A DNA stretch of 44,741 bases from Crenothrix polyspora (GCF_900163755.1 NZ_FUKI01000097.1:1-44741), one strand, 5' to 3'. Positions 8,451-17,347 are shown, numbered from the stretch's first letter. The notes: a model not told the origin generated them from the letters alone. Made by a program: numbers and translations.

Positions 8451-9376
8451 AAATCGACTACTACATCGCGGATGTCTTCACCACGCAACTGTTTAACGGG
8501 GCGCAAATAGCGGTATTTCCCTACGCCGACGGCTTAAGCGACAGCACCATGAAGCTGCTGGCCAGGGAGTTGAATCTATCGGAAACGGTTTTCGTGTTTC
8601 ATCCCGACGCTAGCGACACCACCCGCAAGATGCGTGTGTTCACCCCTAAAAAGGAAGTCGATTTTGCTGGACATCCTATTATTGCCACCGCTTATGTTCT
8701 TGGCTTGTGTGGTGATATTGCCTTAACTGAGAAAATTACCAACATTGTTTTGGAACAGAATATCGGGCCGATTGCCGTCAGTATTACGGCAGTTGATGGC
8801 AAGCCAAGCTTTGTGCAGTTTGCCCGTAAAGTGACTTCGATCATTGACCGGTTTGCGCCGACTGATGATGAATTATCCAGCTTTCTAGGCATCAAACAAT
8901 CGGAACTGGATCATAAAAAATACTCGCCGCGTTTGGTGTCGTGCGGCTTTCCGTATTTGATCGTGCCGGTGTGGAATTATGATAGCGTCAGACATGCCAA
9001 ATTTAACAGTGCGGCCTGGAGCCAATCCATTGCGCCACAAACCGCTGCCCAAGAGATTTTGCTGTTTGCACCGAAAACACCGTTTGCAGATTCTGATTTT
9101 AATGCACGTTTGCTAGGGCCGCACATTGGCCTTTATGAGGATCCACCGATAGGGTCTGCTATGCCAGCATTTGCATCCTACCTATGTTCATTTGAACATA
9201 CTCAAAAAGGTACGCATGTGTTTGCGGTTGATCGGGGGGATGCCGAGAGTCGGCGCAGTGTGATTAATCTGGAAATGGACAACAAAGGTTTAGAGCAACT
9301 GGCATTGCGGGTCGGTGGCGCGGCGGTATTGTTTGCCCAGGGTACGATTGATTGCGGGACTAAAATATCAGCGTAG
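8447..9376 (+). CDS. PhzF-family isomerase/epimerase-like protein
   Basis: 309 residues. The PhzF fold is shown by the N-terminal DVFTTQLFNGAQIAVFP segment, the catalytic-glutamate region NLSETVFV (about 43-50) and the GHPIIATAYVL motif, repeated in weaker form in the second half (GPHIGLYEDPPIGSAMPAFASYL). Family members isomerise small acids, but the substrate here is unknown. Its start overlaps the nirD stop by four bases (ATGA), so it is in the nirBD operon. A link to nitrite metabolism is inference only. The stop codon lies inside a short inverted-repeat element (9372-9451), which may have trimmed or replaced the original C terminus. Confidence 0.85.
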   Translation: MKIDYYIADVFTTQLFNGAQIAVFPYADGLSDSTMKLLARELNLSETVFVFHPDASDTTRKMRVFTPKKEVDFAGHPIIATAYVLGLCGDIALTEKITNIVLEQNIGPIAVSITAVDGKPSFVQFARKVTSIIDRFAPTDDELSSFLGIKQSELDHKKYSPRLVSCGFPYLIVPVWNYDSVRHAKFNSAAWSQSIAPQTAAQEILLFAPKTPFADSDFNARLLGPHIGLYEDPPIGSAMPAFASYLCSFEHTQKGTHVFAVDRGDAESRRSVINLEMDNKGLEQLALRVGGAAVLFAQGTIDCGTKISA

Positions 9377-9451
9377 GGTAGGCAAAGTTTTCCTGCCCAC
9401 GCAGAATAAATAATCATTTACGGTGGGCAGTAAAGCGCTGCCCACTCTACG
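9372..9451. repeat. Short inverted-repeat element
   Basis: The ends CGTAGGGT and ACTCTACG are imperfect inverted repeats. Inside, GTGGGCAG / CTGCCCAC (about 9423-9445) makes a tight hairpin and CCTGCCCACGC a related word. It resembles the small mobile or REP-like elements elsewhere in the window (13263, 34577, 36170) but with a GGGCAG core. It covers the phzF stop codon. Confidence 0.5.
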
Positions 9452-9474
9452 ACAGTCAGGATTGACAAGTATTT

Positions 9475-9843
9475 ATGCAAGCAGAAATTCGCCCGATGAA
9501 CCTTGATGCGGAGTTCTTTACGCCTGAATTGTGTTATATCAATGAGCTGTCCAATACCGTTAATAATCCCGATGTATCGATAGCGCGGGCTAGAATTGAG
9601 CTGGGTAGAACAACACGATGGCATAGGCTGCATGGCATTACCGAACGTTATGTCATCTTGCAGGGAGAAGGGCTGGTTGAAGTGGGTGATTTGCCCGCAC
9701 AAAAAGTTGTGGCAGGCGATGTTGTGTTAATACCACCGGAATGTCGGCAGCGTATTGCCAATATCGGTAGGGACGATCTGATTTTTCTCGCTATCTGTTC
9801 GCCGCGTTTTCAACAACAGGCTTACGAAGATATAGACGAATAG
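9475..9843 (+). CDS. Small cupin-domain protein
   Basis: 122 residues forming one cupin barrel. Motif 1 is seen as RWHRLHGITERYVILQGEG (about 44-62), with the two His and one Glu expected for a metal site. Motif 2 is GDVVLIPPECRQRIANIG (about 82-99). The C-terminal metal histidine of motif 2 is missing, replaced by Gln/Arg, so metal binding may be altered. The function is unknown. It follows phzF on the same strand, separated by a short repeat element, and may be read from the nirBD transcript. The Shine-Dalgarno is weak. Confidence 0.8.
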   Translation: MQAEIRPMNLDAEFFTPELCYINELSNTVNNPDVSIARARIELGRTTRWHRLHGITERYVILQGEGLVEVGDLPAQKVVAGDVVLIPPECRQRIANIGRDDLIFLAICSPRFQQQAYEDIDE

Positions 9844-9897
9844 AGTACTGATTTCCAAACGCGAGCTTAGAAACCAATACTAAAATCAGCACTACGA

Positions 9898-10191
9898 TTA
9901 TGATTTTTTACCCACACCAAAGCTTATTTCCAAGGCATGTAATGCATTAACGCAATCTTGCGATGAATTAATTTCAGGATTATCGTGACACAATTGGTTT
10001 TTTGCTTTGGCTTCAGGAATATTGGCGGCATACCAGGCAACGCTTTGGTTGGCTTCAGGACTTGCGGCAGGCATATTTTTCGCTTCTAAGGCTGCCACAG
10101 TAACGGTAACAGCGGCTAAGGCAATCGCCGCTGTACGGATGATGATGTTTTTCTTCGTTGCTATGATTTGGGTAAGGTTAATTTTCTTCAT
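9898..10191 (-). CDS. Small exported or membrane-anchored protein, EexN-like
   Basis: 97 residues. It starts with a basic stretch and a hydrophobic segment (about residues 18-37), a signal anchor or uncleaved signal. The rest carries the pattern WYAANIPEAKAKNQLCHDNP...DCVNALHA, which matches the W-Y-x(n)-C-x2-NP-x(n)-C-x-NA layout I know from EexN-family (entry exclusion) small lipoproteins. No lipobox Cys is evident. The two Cys could form a disulfide in the periplasm. Chromosomal relatives have no known role. It lies alone between cupin and nasA on the opposite strand. Confidence 0.6.
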   Translation of the reverse strand: MKKINLTQIIATKKNIIIRTAAIALAAVTVTVAALEAKNMPAASPEANQSVAWYAANIPEAKAKNQLCHDNPEINSSQDCVNALHALEISFGVGKKS

Positions 10192-10288
10192 GGTTTATCT
10201 CTTTAATTAAATAGGAAAGGGGATTAGCTCACAGCATGCTCAGTAATGTGGCAGTGGTAGTTTAATAAAGAATTAAGCTATTGAAAAT

Positions 10289-10333
10289 GTGACATATTGC
10301 CGCGCGACATATTGACGCGCGGCAATATGTCAC
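10289..10333. promoter_or_regulatory. Perfect 18-bp inverted repeat upstream of nasA
   Basis: Left arm 10289-10306 (GTGACATATTGCCGCGCG) and right arm 10316-10333 are exact complements around a 9-base loop ACATATTGA. The RNA hairpin would be very stable and starts about 90 bases before nasA. The loop repeats the ACATATT word of the left arm, which would permit an alternative pairing. It could be a terminator/antiterminator leader or a protein-binding site. Confidence 0.6.
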
Positions 10334-10381
10334 CCCCAAAAAAAGCACGACAATATAAATGTAACAGCGGACATTATCATT

Positions 10382-12574
10382 ATGCTATTTGGACGATACA
10401 AAAAAAATCCCATCAAAATGGCCGACAAGGGTGTGGTCGACTGGACGTATTCAACTTGCGGTTATTGCTCTACTGGTTGCTCGATTGAAATCGGCACCAA
10501 TGCAGTCGGCAAGCCTGTTGCCTCACGCGGCGTAGGTGGCGCGGATGTCAACCGTGGCAAACTGTGTCTGAAAGGCATTTTTGAATACGAGGTTTTTGAA
10601 GCCATAGGCCGCGCCTCCACCCCGCTAATCCGCGACCATATTCATGAGCCGTATTCAGTGAGTTCATGGGATCCGGCACTGGATAAAATGGCCTCGGAAA
10701 TCAAGCGCATTCAGGCGACGTATGGACGAGATTCGTTTGCGGTAGTCTCCACAGGCCAAATACTCACCGAAGAGTTTTATACCCTTGGCAAGCTGGTACG
10801 CGGTGCAATCGGTACTAATAACTACGATGGTAATACCACCTTGTGCATGGCTTCTGCTGTGTCCGGCTATAAACGCTCTTTTGGTTCCGATGGCCCCCCT
10901 GGTTGCTACGAAGATTTTGAACACACCGATTGCCTGATCGCTTGGGGTTCTAATCTGCCCGAACAACACCCGATTATCTACTGGCGTATGAAAGATGCCA
11001 TGGAAAAAAGGCGCTTCCCGCTCATTGTTGTTGACCCGCGCGTGACTATTTTTGCCCAGAATGCCGACATTCATTTGCCTATTACTCCAGGTACGGATGT
11101 GGTGCTGCAAAACGCTTTGATTCACGTTATTCTTAAAGAAGGTTTGGAAGATCTGGACTACATCAACGCCAACACCACCGGTTTTGACGAGCTGGCCAAA
11201 GAAGTCGAAAACTATGACCCCACCAGTGCGGCCAAACTGTGTGGCATAGACGAAGATACCATCCGCACGGTAGCGCGTTTGTACGCCAAAGCCAATCGAG
11301 CCATGAGCATCTGGACGATGGGTATTAACCAAAGTACCCACGGTTCCGATGGTGTGGTGGGTATCAATAACCTGAATCTGGTGACAGGCAATATCGGCAA
11401 ACCCGGTGGCACAAGTTTATCGATTACTGGCCAATGCAATGCGATGGGTACACGCGAGTGGTCATCGTGCTCTGGCTTGCCGGGCTACCGCGCCTTGGAA
11501 AAAGCGGAAGACCGAGAAGAAATCGCCAAATTTTGGGGTATCGATCCTGAGTTCTTCCCCAAGAAACGCGGCCTAACCGAAACCGATATTTTCCCCGCGA
11601 TAGAAACAGGGGAAATCAAAGGGCTGTGGCTGGTGGCCACCAATCCTATGACTTCGATGGCCAACACCGCACGTATCCGCAAAACGCTGGAAAAGCTGGA
11701 ATTCCTCGTAGTGCAAGATGCCTATACCGATGTGGAAACCAGCCAATACGCACATGTTTTTTTACCGGCAGGGATATGGGCAGAGAAGGAAGGCGTGTTT
11801 ACCAATACCGAGCGCCGCGTTAATATCACGCGGCAGGTAACACCACCTTTTGAAGATTCAAAATCTGATATGCAGATTTTTAACGAATTGGCTAAACGGT
11901 TTGATAACGGTCAAAAAATCCATTTCCCCGAACGTCCTGTCGATGTATTTGAGGAGATGAAGACGCTCTCCAAAGGGCGTTTGTGTGATATTTCCGGTAT
12001 GAGTCATGATCTGATCGAGCAAGAGCGCGGCATACAATGGCCGTACACGGAAGAGCATGCGGCGCAAGGTGCAAAAGGTACGCAGCGCTTGTACACGCAA
12101 CCGGCAACTTTTTGCTATGCCAATGGCAGGGCTAAACTGATTCCCTTGCCGTTTATCAACAACAACGAAGTGCCGGATGAGCAGTACCCGTTCTGGCTGA
12201 ACTCTGGTCGTTTGGTGGAGCATTGGCATACCCGCACCAAGACCGGCAAGATTGGCAATAACAACAAGTTCAGCCCGATACCGTTTATGGAGATGAGTCC
12301 TGATGCAGGGCATGAGCTGGGCATCAAACATCAGTCTTATGTTCGGGTAACTTCGCGCCGAGGCGATGCGGTGGTTATGGTGATGCTGACCCATCGCGTA
12401 CCCAAGAACATGGTGTTTATCCCGTTCCATTTTTATGATTGCGTTAATCGTTTGACTTTGGGCTTACTGGATCCGCATTCCAGACAACCGGCCTTTAAGC
12501 AATCGGCAGTGGCGATTGAGCAAGTTGACCAGGATTATGCGGCGCGGTTGAGCAAGGAGTCGCGGACTTATTAA
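10382..12574 (+). CDS. nasA: Assimilatory (NasA/NarB-type) molybdopterin nitrate reductase
   Basis: 730 residues. The N terminus binds a [4Fe-4S] cluster through Cys26, Cys29, Cys33 and Cys62. The motif around NTTLCMASAVSG (about residue 156) supplies the probable Mo-ligand cysteine, and a C-terminal molydopterin dinucleotide-binding domain is visible (PFWLNSGRLVEHWHTRT onward). There is no twin-arginine signal, so the enzyme is cytoplasmic, and no C-terminal BFD extension. It reduces nitrate to nitrite for NirBD. I kept the ATG at 10382; an in-frame ATG at 10418 (MADKGVV) is possible and both lack a strong Shine-Dalgarno. Its likely electron partner is encoded at 13353. Confidence 0.88.
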   Translation: MLFGRYKKNPIKMADKGVVDWTYSTCGYCSTGCSIEIGTNAVGKPVASRGVGGADVNRGKLCLKGIFEYEVFEAIGRASTPLIRDHIHEPYSVSSWDPALDKMASEIKRIQATYGRDSFAVVSTGQILTEEFYTLGKLVRGAIGTNNYDGNTTLCMASAVSGYKRSFGSDGPPGCYEDFEHTDCLIAWGSNLPEQHPIIYWRMKDAMEKRRFPLIVVDPRVTIFAQNADIHLPITPGTDVVLQNALIHVILKEGLEDLDYINANTTGFDELAKEVENYDPTSAAKLCGIDEDTIRTVARLYAKANRAMSIWTMGINQSTHGSDGVVGINNLNLVTGNIGKPGGTSLSITGQCNAMGTREWSSCSGLPGYRALEKAEDREEIAKFWGIDPEFFPKKRGLTETDIFPAIETGEIKGLWLVATNPMTSMANTARIRKTLEKLEFLVVQDAYTDVETSQYAHVFLPAGIWAEKEGVFTNTERRVNITRQVTPPFEDSKSDMQIFNELAKRFDNGQKIHFPERPVDVFEEMKTLSKGRLCDISGMSHDLIEQERGIQWPYTEEHAAQGAKGTQRLYTQPATFCYANGRAKLIPLPFINNNEVPDEQYPFWLNSGRLVEHWHTRTKTGKIGNNNKFSPIPFMEMSPDAGHELGIKHQSYVRVTSRRGDAVVMVMLTHRVPKNMVFIPFHFYDCVNRLTLGLLDPHSRQPAFKQSAVAIEQVDQDYAARLSKESRTY

Positions 12575-12580
12575 TGGTTG

Positions 12581-12615
12581 TGCATATTGATATGCATTAA
12601 TAATACGCATATAAT
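12581..12615 (+). promoter_or_regulatory. Promoter and operator of ccdAB
   Basis: TTGATA (12587-12592) and TATAAT (12610-12615) with a 17-base spacer make a near-consensus sigma70 promoter. The palindrome TGCATAT-TG-ATATGCA (12581-12596) covers the -35 box, as expected for autorepression by the antitoxin complex. Confidence 0.75.
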
Positions 12616-12648
12616 GAGCGCATTATTAATCCACAAAGGAATTATGTC

Positions 12649-12894
12649 ATGCAAGCATTATATGATGTATCAGCAGCTAAAAAACCAACGAACGTCAGTG
12701 TAAACAGCGACTTAATAAAGAAGGCTAAAGCCTTAAACATTAATTTGTCAGCTGCAATGGAGCAAAAACTCATTGAGTTAATCAGGCAACAACAAGCGGC
12801 AGATTGGCTGGCATCCAACCAGACGGCGATTACAGGTTATAACCAACTGGTCGAAGAACACGGCGTGTTTGCTGACGAACTGCGGAGTTTTTAA
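12649..12894 (+). CDS. ccdA: CcdA-family antitoxin
   Basis: 81 residues. The N-terminal half is a ribbon-helix-helix DNA-binding domain (KKPTNVSVNSDLIKKAKALN, NLSAAMEQKL). The acidic, flexible C terminus (EEHGVFADELRSF) matches the toxin-wrapping tail of CcdA. It blocks CcdB and represses the shared promoter, which is unusually clear here with a palindrome over the -35 box. An AAAGGAATT Shine-Dalgarno precedes the start. It overlaps ccdB by one base. Confidence 0.92.
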   Translation: MQALYDVSAAKKPTNVSVNSDLIKKAKALNINLSAAMEQKLIELIRQQQAADWLASNQTAITGYNQLVEEHGVFADELRSF

Positions 12895-13211
12895 TGGCGC
12901 AATTCGATGTGTACGAAAACAGACATCCAAAAACCAGAGGGTTACTCCCTTTTTTGTTGGATGTGCAAAGTGACTTGTTATCTGATCTGGCCACTACAGT
13001 TGTCATACCCTTGTGCCTTGCAATAGGAGGGAAGCCATTGGCAATGGCTAGGCTTACGCCACGGTTGTTGATTGAAACCGACTATTATTTAGCATTAACG
13101 CCGCAGCTTGCCGGAATAAGCCGAAAAGAATTGGGGGCTGTCGTGGATAATGTTTCAGGTTATAGAAATGAAATTATTGGTGCACTGGATTTTTTGATAA
13201 CGGGTATTTGA
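12894..13211 (+). CDS. ccdB: CcdB-family toxin (gyrase poison)
   Basis: 105 residues with the CcdB fold pattern: FDVYENRHPKTRGLLPFLLDVQSDLLSDL at the N terminus, a central IPLCL/MARLTPRL segment and the C-terminal LDFLITGI helix. The final Trp-Gly-Ile of F-plasmid CcdB, important for gyrase poisoning, reads Thr-Gly-Ile here. It may therefore be a weaker toxin or have another target. The start shares an A with the ccdA stop. The pair lies between nasA and its probable membrane partner. Confidence 0.92.
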   Translation: MAQFDVYENRHPKTRGLLPFLLDVQSDLLSDLATTVVIPLCLAIGGKPLAMARLTPRLLIETDYYLALTPQLAGISRKELGAVVDNVSGYRNEIIGALDFLITGI

Positions 13212-13262
13212 TATTTCTGCCTAAACAACGGGGACGGTGTATAAGCGGAATAAATACAGATT

Positions 13263-13340
13263 TGTAGGTTGGGATGACGTAAGAAATCCCAACGAAACAA
13301 CGCACCCAATGTTGGGGTTCGTTACCTCACCCAACCTAGA
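13263..13340. repeat. TGTAGGTTGGG-type inverted-repeat element
   Basis: About 78 bases with imperfect terminal inverted repeats (TGTAGGTTGGG / CCCAACCTAGA) and further inner complementarity (GATGACGTAA / TTACCTCA). One of at least four related elements in this window. Its right end lies 3 bases before the Shine-Dalgarno of the next gene and may supply part of its leader. Confidence 0.65.
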
Positions 13341-13352
13341 TTAGGATTGATT

Positions 13353-15257
13353 ATGTTTGAACCACGCCCAGACGAACCCCTATACGCTTTCCTTAGAGAT
13401 CAGATCACAGAGGATGAAAACCGCTACGGCCAAAAAATTGAATTGACCGAACCGGACAGCGATTTGCGCTGCAAAAGCCTGAACATCAACGGCGATACGG
13501 CGATTGGTGAAAACCCCAACCGCTATAAACAGCACGGCTTTTATTTTAATTCCGATAACTGTATCGGTTGCCACGCCTGTGAATCAGCCTGTAGTGAAAA
13601 GAACGATGTGCCCGCGCACATTGCGTTTAGATCTGTGGGTTTTGTCGAGGCGGGTACGTATCCTGATTATCAGCGCACCAATATCTCAATGGCGTGTAAC
13701 CATTGCGATGACCCTGTGTGTTTAACTGGTTGTCCCACCCGTGCCTATACCAAATTTGCCGAATACGGTGCGGTGCTACAAGACCCCGACATTTGCTTTG
13801 GCTGTGGCTACTGCACCTGGGTATGCCCGTACAATGCGCCGCAACTTGATCCCGTTAAAGGCGAAGTCTCCAAATGCAATATGTGCGTAGACCGCCTGGA
13901 AGTTAACCTGAAGCCCGCTTGTGTGGCTGCTTGTTTGGGCAATGCGCTGGATTTTGGTGTCATCGAAAATATCCCTGAAAACCGTATCCAGGCTAAAACT
14001 GAAATTCCAGGTTTCCCTAGCACTGACATTACCCACCCCAATATCCGCTTTCAGAACACGCATAACACGCACCGAGAAGTAACCCGCACCGACGACATGC
14101 CGCTGAAATATCACCGCGATGATGAGCTGGGTAAATTCAAGCCCGTTGTCGATGAAAAACAGGGCAGAGAACAGCACTGGAATTTCCGCAAACTACTGAC
14201 CAGCCACGAAAGCGCCCATGTGCTTTTTACCTTATGTACACAAGCTACGGTAGGCGCGTTTTCCATGTTAATGCTGGGTAATTGGCTGGGGATTGATGCC
14301 ATTGTTGCACTAAAAAATTCCAGCGCATTTGTTCCGTTAATTTTGTTGATCTTTGCCGTCAGCACCTTCGGCTTGTTTAAGTTGAATATGCACTTGGGCA
14401 AACCACATCGTTTTTACCGTGGCTTTAACAATTTGAAATTATCGCCGGTTAGCCGTGAAATTGCTGGCGTATCGATGTTTTATACAGGGCTGTTAGGCTA
14501 TGTGGTTTTTGGCTTATGGGATGTGGGTTTACTGAATGTAATAGCTAACATATTTGCTTTTATTGGTGTGCTGAGCGGCGCTATCGGTCTGTATTATATG
14601 TACAAACTATATAGAATCCCTGCTCGGCCATTTTGGAATCATTGGCAAACAGGTTCTGCCTTTGTCGGCACGCTGCTCAGTTTTGGCGCATTGCTGATTG
14701 CCGTTGTCAGCGTTGCTCTTCTGCCATTAGCTGGTAGTCAGGGATTATTACAAGGCTTGGCGGCAATCATTGCTATCGGTTTAGCTGTTGAAGGCTACGG
14801 GCATATTGCCCATGCCCGTGATATGGAAGGCGCTAGCCACGAAGGGGCGGCTTCTTATTACCATCAGGTCACTGAATATGGCAAATCCTATAGCCTGCGC
14901 AATGGCTTGCTGGCCTTCAATCTGGTTTTAGTGACTGTCATTGCTGTGATGGGATTATCAGGGGTTATCGGTTATTTGGCTGGATTGGTGTTGGTGATTT
15001 CCATGCTGGTGATGGCGGCATTTGGGCGCTCCTTATTCTTTGTGCTGGTGATACCGACTACCATGCCTGGTGCATTCTTCTGGAAGAATAAGGGCTTTGT
15101 CGAACACGCCAGAGCAACTGGTTTGGCCGATGCACCGCAGCATGGCGTAGCTTATGAACGGCATCATGCGTTTAAAGTGGATGAGCTGATTAAGACCATT
15201 AAAGAAACTTCAGTTGCGGAGATGCTTGAACATATTAGGGGGATTTTTGGCAAATAA
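13353..15257 (+). CDS. Fused DmsB-like ferredoxin / DmsC-like membrane anchor
   Basis: About 634 residues. Residues about 60-200 hold 16 cysteines in four [4Fe-4S] motifs (CIGCHACESAC, CNHCDDPVCLTGC, CFGCGYCTWVC, CNMC...CVAAC), the DmsB/NrfC pattern. From about 285 on there are around eight membrane helices like DmsC, the quinol-oxidising anchor. The ATG at 13353 has AGGA six bases upstream; an in-frame TTG at 13347 is less likely. In DMSO-reductase-type complexes these two parts carry electrons from quinol to the molybdenum subunit. The nearest such subunit is NasA, upstream beyond ccdAB, so I infer a quinol-driven NasA. Two subunits in one chain is the unusual feature. Confidence 0.88.
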   Translation: MFEPRPDEPLYAFLRDQITEDENRYGQKIELTEPDSDLRCKSLNINGDTAIGENPNRYKQHGFYFNSDNCIGCHACESACSEKNDVPAHIAFRSVGFVEAGTYPDYQRTNISMACNHCDDPVCLTGCPTRAYTKFAEYGAVLQDPDICFGCGYCTWVCPYNAPQLDPVKGEVSKCNMCVDRLEVNLKPACVAACLGNALDFGVIENIPENRIQAKTEIPGFPSTDITHPNIRFQNTHNTHREVTRTDDMPLKYHRDDELGKFKPVVDEKQGREQHWNFRKLLTSHESAHVLFTLCTQATVGAFSMLMLGNWLGIDAIVALKNSSAFVPLILLIFAVSTFGLFKLNMHLGKPHRFYRGFNNLKLSPVSREIAGVSMFYTGLLGYVVFGLWDVGLLNVIANIFAFIGVLSGAIGLYYMYKLYRIPARPFWNHWQTGSAFVGTLLSFGALLIAVVSVALLPLAGSQGLLQGLAAIIAIGLAVEGYGHIAHARDMEGASHEGAASYYHQVTEYGKSYSLRNGLLAFNLVLVTVIAVMGLSGVIGYLAGLVLVISMLVMAAFGRSLFFVLVIPTTMPGAFFWKNKGFVEHARATGLADAPQHGVAYERHHAFKVDELIKTIKETSVAEMLEHIRGIFGK

Positions 15258-15297
15258 CGTATCTCTATCAAAGAAATTCAGCCTATCTGTTTAACCT

Positions 15298-15401
15298 AAG
15301 GAACGTGCCTGAAATAACTTGAACAACTTAAACGCCACCACCGTTCGTACTGAGCCTGTCGAAGCATGAACTTGCTCAAGTTATTTCGTGCGCGTTCCTA
15401 A
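15298..15401. repeat. Nested inverted repeat
   Basis: Outer arms AAGGAACGTGCCTGAAATAACTTGAA and its near complement ending CGCGTTCCTAA enclose CCGTTCGTACTGAGCCTGTCGAAG, a word widespread in proteobacterial intergenic repeats. A relative with a different outer shell is at 36028-36151. Confidence 0.6.
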
Positions 15402-15613
15402 GCAGCTTTCGCTATCAACATAAAAATAGCGCCCTCTACCCTACCCTCTGTCTTGTGTTTTGTTAGCTATAACAACACACAAGACAATCAACCCACACAA
15501 GCTGTTCGGCAACAAATAACTTGCCATAATCTTATCAAGCATAGGTTAAATTAAGCGAACAGCGAGGCTAAAATCCCTTGTGGTAAAATCTGTTGTTTTG
15601 GGATTTATAAATA
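15402..15613. other. Upstream region of dusA
   Basis: Contains the inverted repeat TGTCTTGTGT / ACACAAGACA (15449-15486). A 7-bp pair AAATCCC (15571-15577) / GGGATTT (15600-15606) lies directly before the dusA start and could hide its ribosome-binding region. No gene seen. Confidence 0.4.
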
Positions 15614-16597
15614 ATGTCCAGTAGTAAAGCTAAAACAGTGAATAGACGCTTCTGCGTTGCGCCCATGATGGATTGGACGGATCGTCATTGCCGTTATTTT
15701 CATCGCTTGATTTCACAGCATGCGCTGCTGTACACCGAGATGGTAACAACCGGCGCGTTAATTCACGGCGATAACCACCGATTTTTACAGTTTAATACAC
15801 AAGAACCCCCCTTAGCCTTGCAATTAGGCGGCAGCAATCCACAGGATTTAGCCACTTGCGCGAAAATGGCCGAAGATTACGGTTACGATGAAGTCAATCT
15901 AAATGTCGGTTGCCCCAGCGAACGCGTGCAAAATGGTCGTTTTGGTGCCTGTTTAATGCTAGAACCAGACCTGGTCGCCGAATGCGTAGCGGCAATGCAG
16001 CAGGCGGTTGGTATTCCTGTTACCGTTAAATCCAGAATTGGTGTGGATGAGCAAGATTCTTACGAAGCACTGGTTAACTTTGTTGCTACACTGACACAAG
16101 CGGGATGTGCAACTTTTATTATTCATGCCAGAAAAGCGTGGCTGAGTGGCTTGTCGCCCAAGCAAAATCGAGAAGTACCGCCGTTACGTTACGATATTGT
16201 CTATCAATTAAAAACTGATTTCCCTGATGCGGAGATTATTTTAAACGGTGGCATTACCACATTAGAACAAGCCGAAGCCGCTTTACAGCATGTCGATGGC
16301 GTAATGGTGGGCAGAGAGGCTTATCATAATCCTTATATAATGGCGGATGTGGACAGGCGATTTTATGGTGCAGTACGCGAACCACTAACGCGTGAAGCTA
16401 TTTTAGACTTGTTGATACCGTATGTTCAGCAGCAATTGCAAGCGGGCATGCGTTTAAACACCGTAGCGCGGCATATTTTGGGTTTGTTTCACGGTATGCC
16501 GGGCGGTAAATTGTGGCGGCGGCAAATCAGTGAAAATGGCTGTAAATTTGGCGCGGATGAAACGGTTTTGTACAAGCCTGTTATCTTGGAGCATTAG
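15614..16597 (+). CDS. dusA: tRNA-dihydrouridine synthase A
   Basis: 327 residues, typical for DusA. A TIM barrel starts with RRFCVAPMMDWTDRHCRYFHR, a DusA-specific opening. The catalytic region reads NVGCPSERVQNGRFGACLM, with the active cysteine in GAC. FMN-binding segments VKSRIGVD and NGGITTLEQA follow. It reduces uridines 20/20a in the D-loop of tRNAs with FMN and NADPH. The gene is monocistronic. Repeat elements fill the upstream gap and a possible terminator follows at 16615. Confidence 0.95.
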   Translation: MSSSKAKTVNRRFCVAPMMDWTDRHCRYFHRLISQHALLYTEMVTTGALIHGDNHRFLQFNTQEPPLALQLGGSNPQDLATCAKMAEDYGYDEVNLNVGCPSERVQNGRFGACLMLEPDLVAECVAAMQQAVGIPVTVKSRIGVDEQDSYEALVNFVATLTQAGCATFIIHARKAWLSGLSPKQNREVPPLRYDIVYQLKTDFPDAEIILNGGITTLEQAEAALQHVDGVMVGREAYHNPYIMADVDRRFYGAVREPLTREAILDLLIPYVQQQLQAGMRLNTVARHILGLFHGMPGGKLWRRQISENGCKFGADETVLYKPVILEH

Positions 16598-16614
16598 TAT
16601 TTTTGGCTACCGGC

Positions 16615-16652
16615 TAATCGACTGCCGTGTTCGATTAAACAGGTTATTTTTT
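16615..16652 (+). terminator. Possible terminator of dusA
   Basis: TAATCGA (16615-16621) pairs with TCGATTA (16631-16637) around a 9-base loop. A T-rich stretch follows at 16644-16652. The stem is short, so this is tentative. Confidence 0.35.
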
Positions 16653-17347
16653 GTTATCGCCCAAATTATTTGACATAAAAAGTCTATTTTATTTACATTG
16701 AACAGCGTAAATTATTTTAAATTGCGAGAAAAAATGATAGCTTGTCATTAAAACCGTAAATAAAAATAAACACATGTTTTGTAAAATATTGCACTATTTT
16801 ACAATTTTAAAATTGCACAGAAAGTGCATAAAAATACGCTATTTTCCATTTTTCCTACCCGCTCAATGTCAGTTTTTATCCCATTCAAAATCTAATCTTG
16901 AAGGTGGCACAGAACATTTACAAGCCAGCTTTTCACCGATAAAACCTAAACAGTGATTACACCATTAACTAACGGATTAAAAAAAATGACGGATTACGAT
17001 GTAGAAAAATTGAGTATAGCTGTGTCGGGCAACCAAAAAATTGTATAGTAAATAAACTTTAGCTATCACTACTATACAAGTCATTGCAAATAATTATAAT
17101 ATTAGCAAACAATTTGTAAAAAACAACAAATATATTGAATAAAAACACAAGAAAAAATCTTTTCAAATTATTATCCGCACACAACCGACCTTAGCTTTAG
17201 GTCACAAGATTTTTTTTTGTTGCTAATATGAAAACCTAAAAATGTATTTTTACTTTATTTTCAATATATTGTACACTTGTCACAGCGTAACAAATGCCCT
17301 GATTTTTTTTTAAAATTATTTTGTTTACGTGTTTTTTAGTTATGGCT
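16653..17347. other. Long AT-rich non-coding stretch
   Basis: About 700 bases, markedly richer in A and T than the flanking genes, with no convincing gene. A perfect 10-bp inverted repeat TTGTATAGTA (17041-17050) / TACTATACAA (17070-17079) stands out. A 20-codon frame at 16986-17048 (MTDYDVEKLS...) precedes it but has no support beyond its ATG. It could hold regulatory sites or a small RNA for the downstream small membrane protein. Confidence 0.5.

Noticed and set aside
10664..11341. 225-residue minus-strand frame inside nasA
   Set aside because: Lies opposite conserved molybdopterin-enzyme sequence and shows no recognisable domain.
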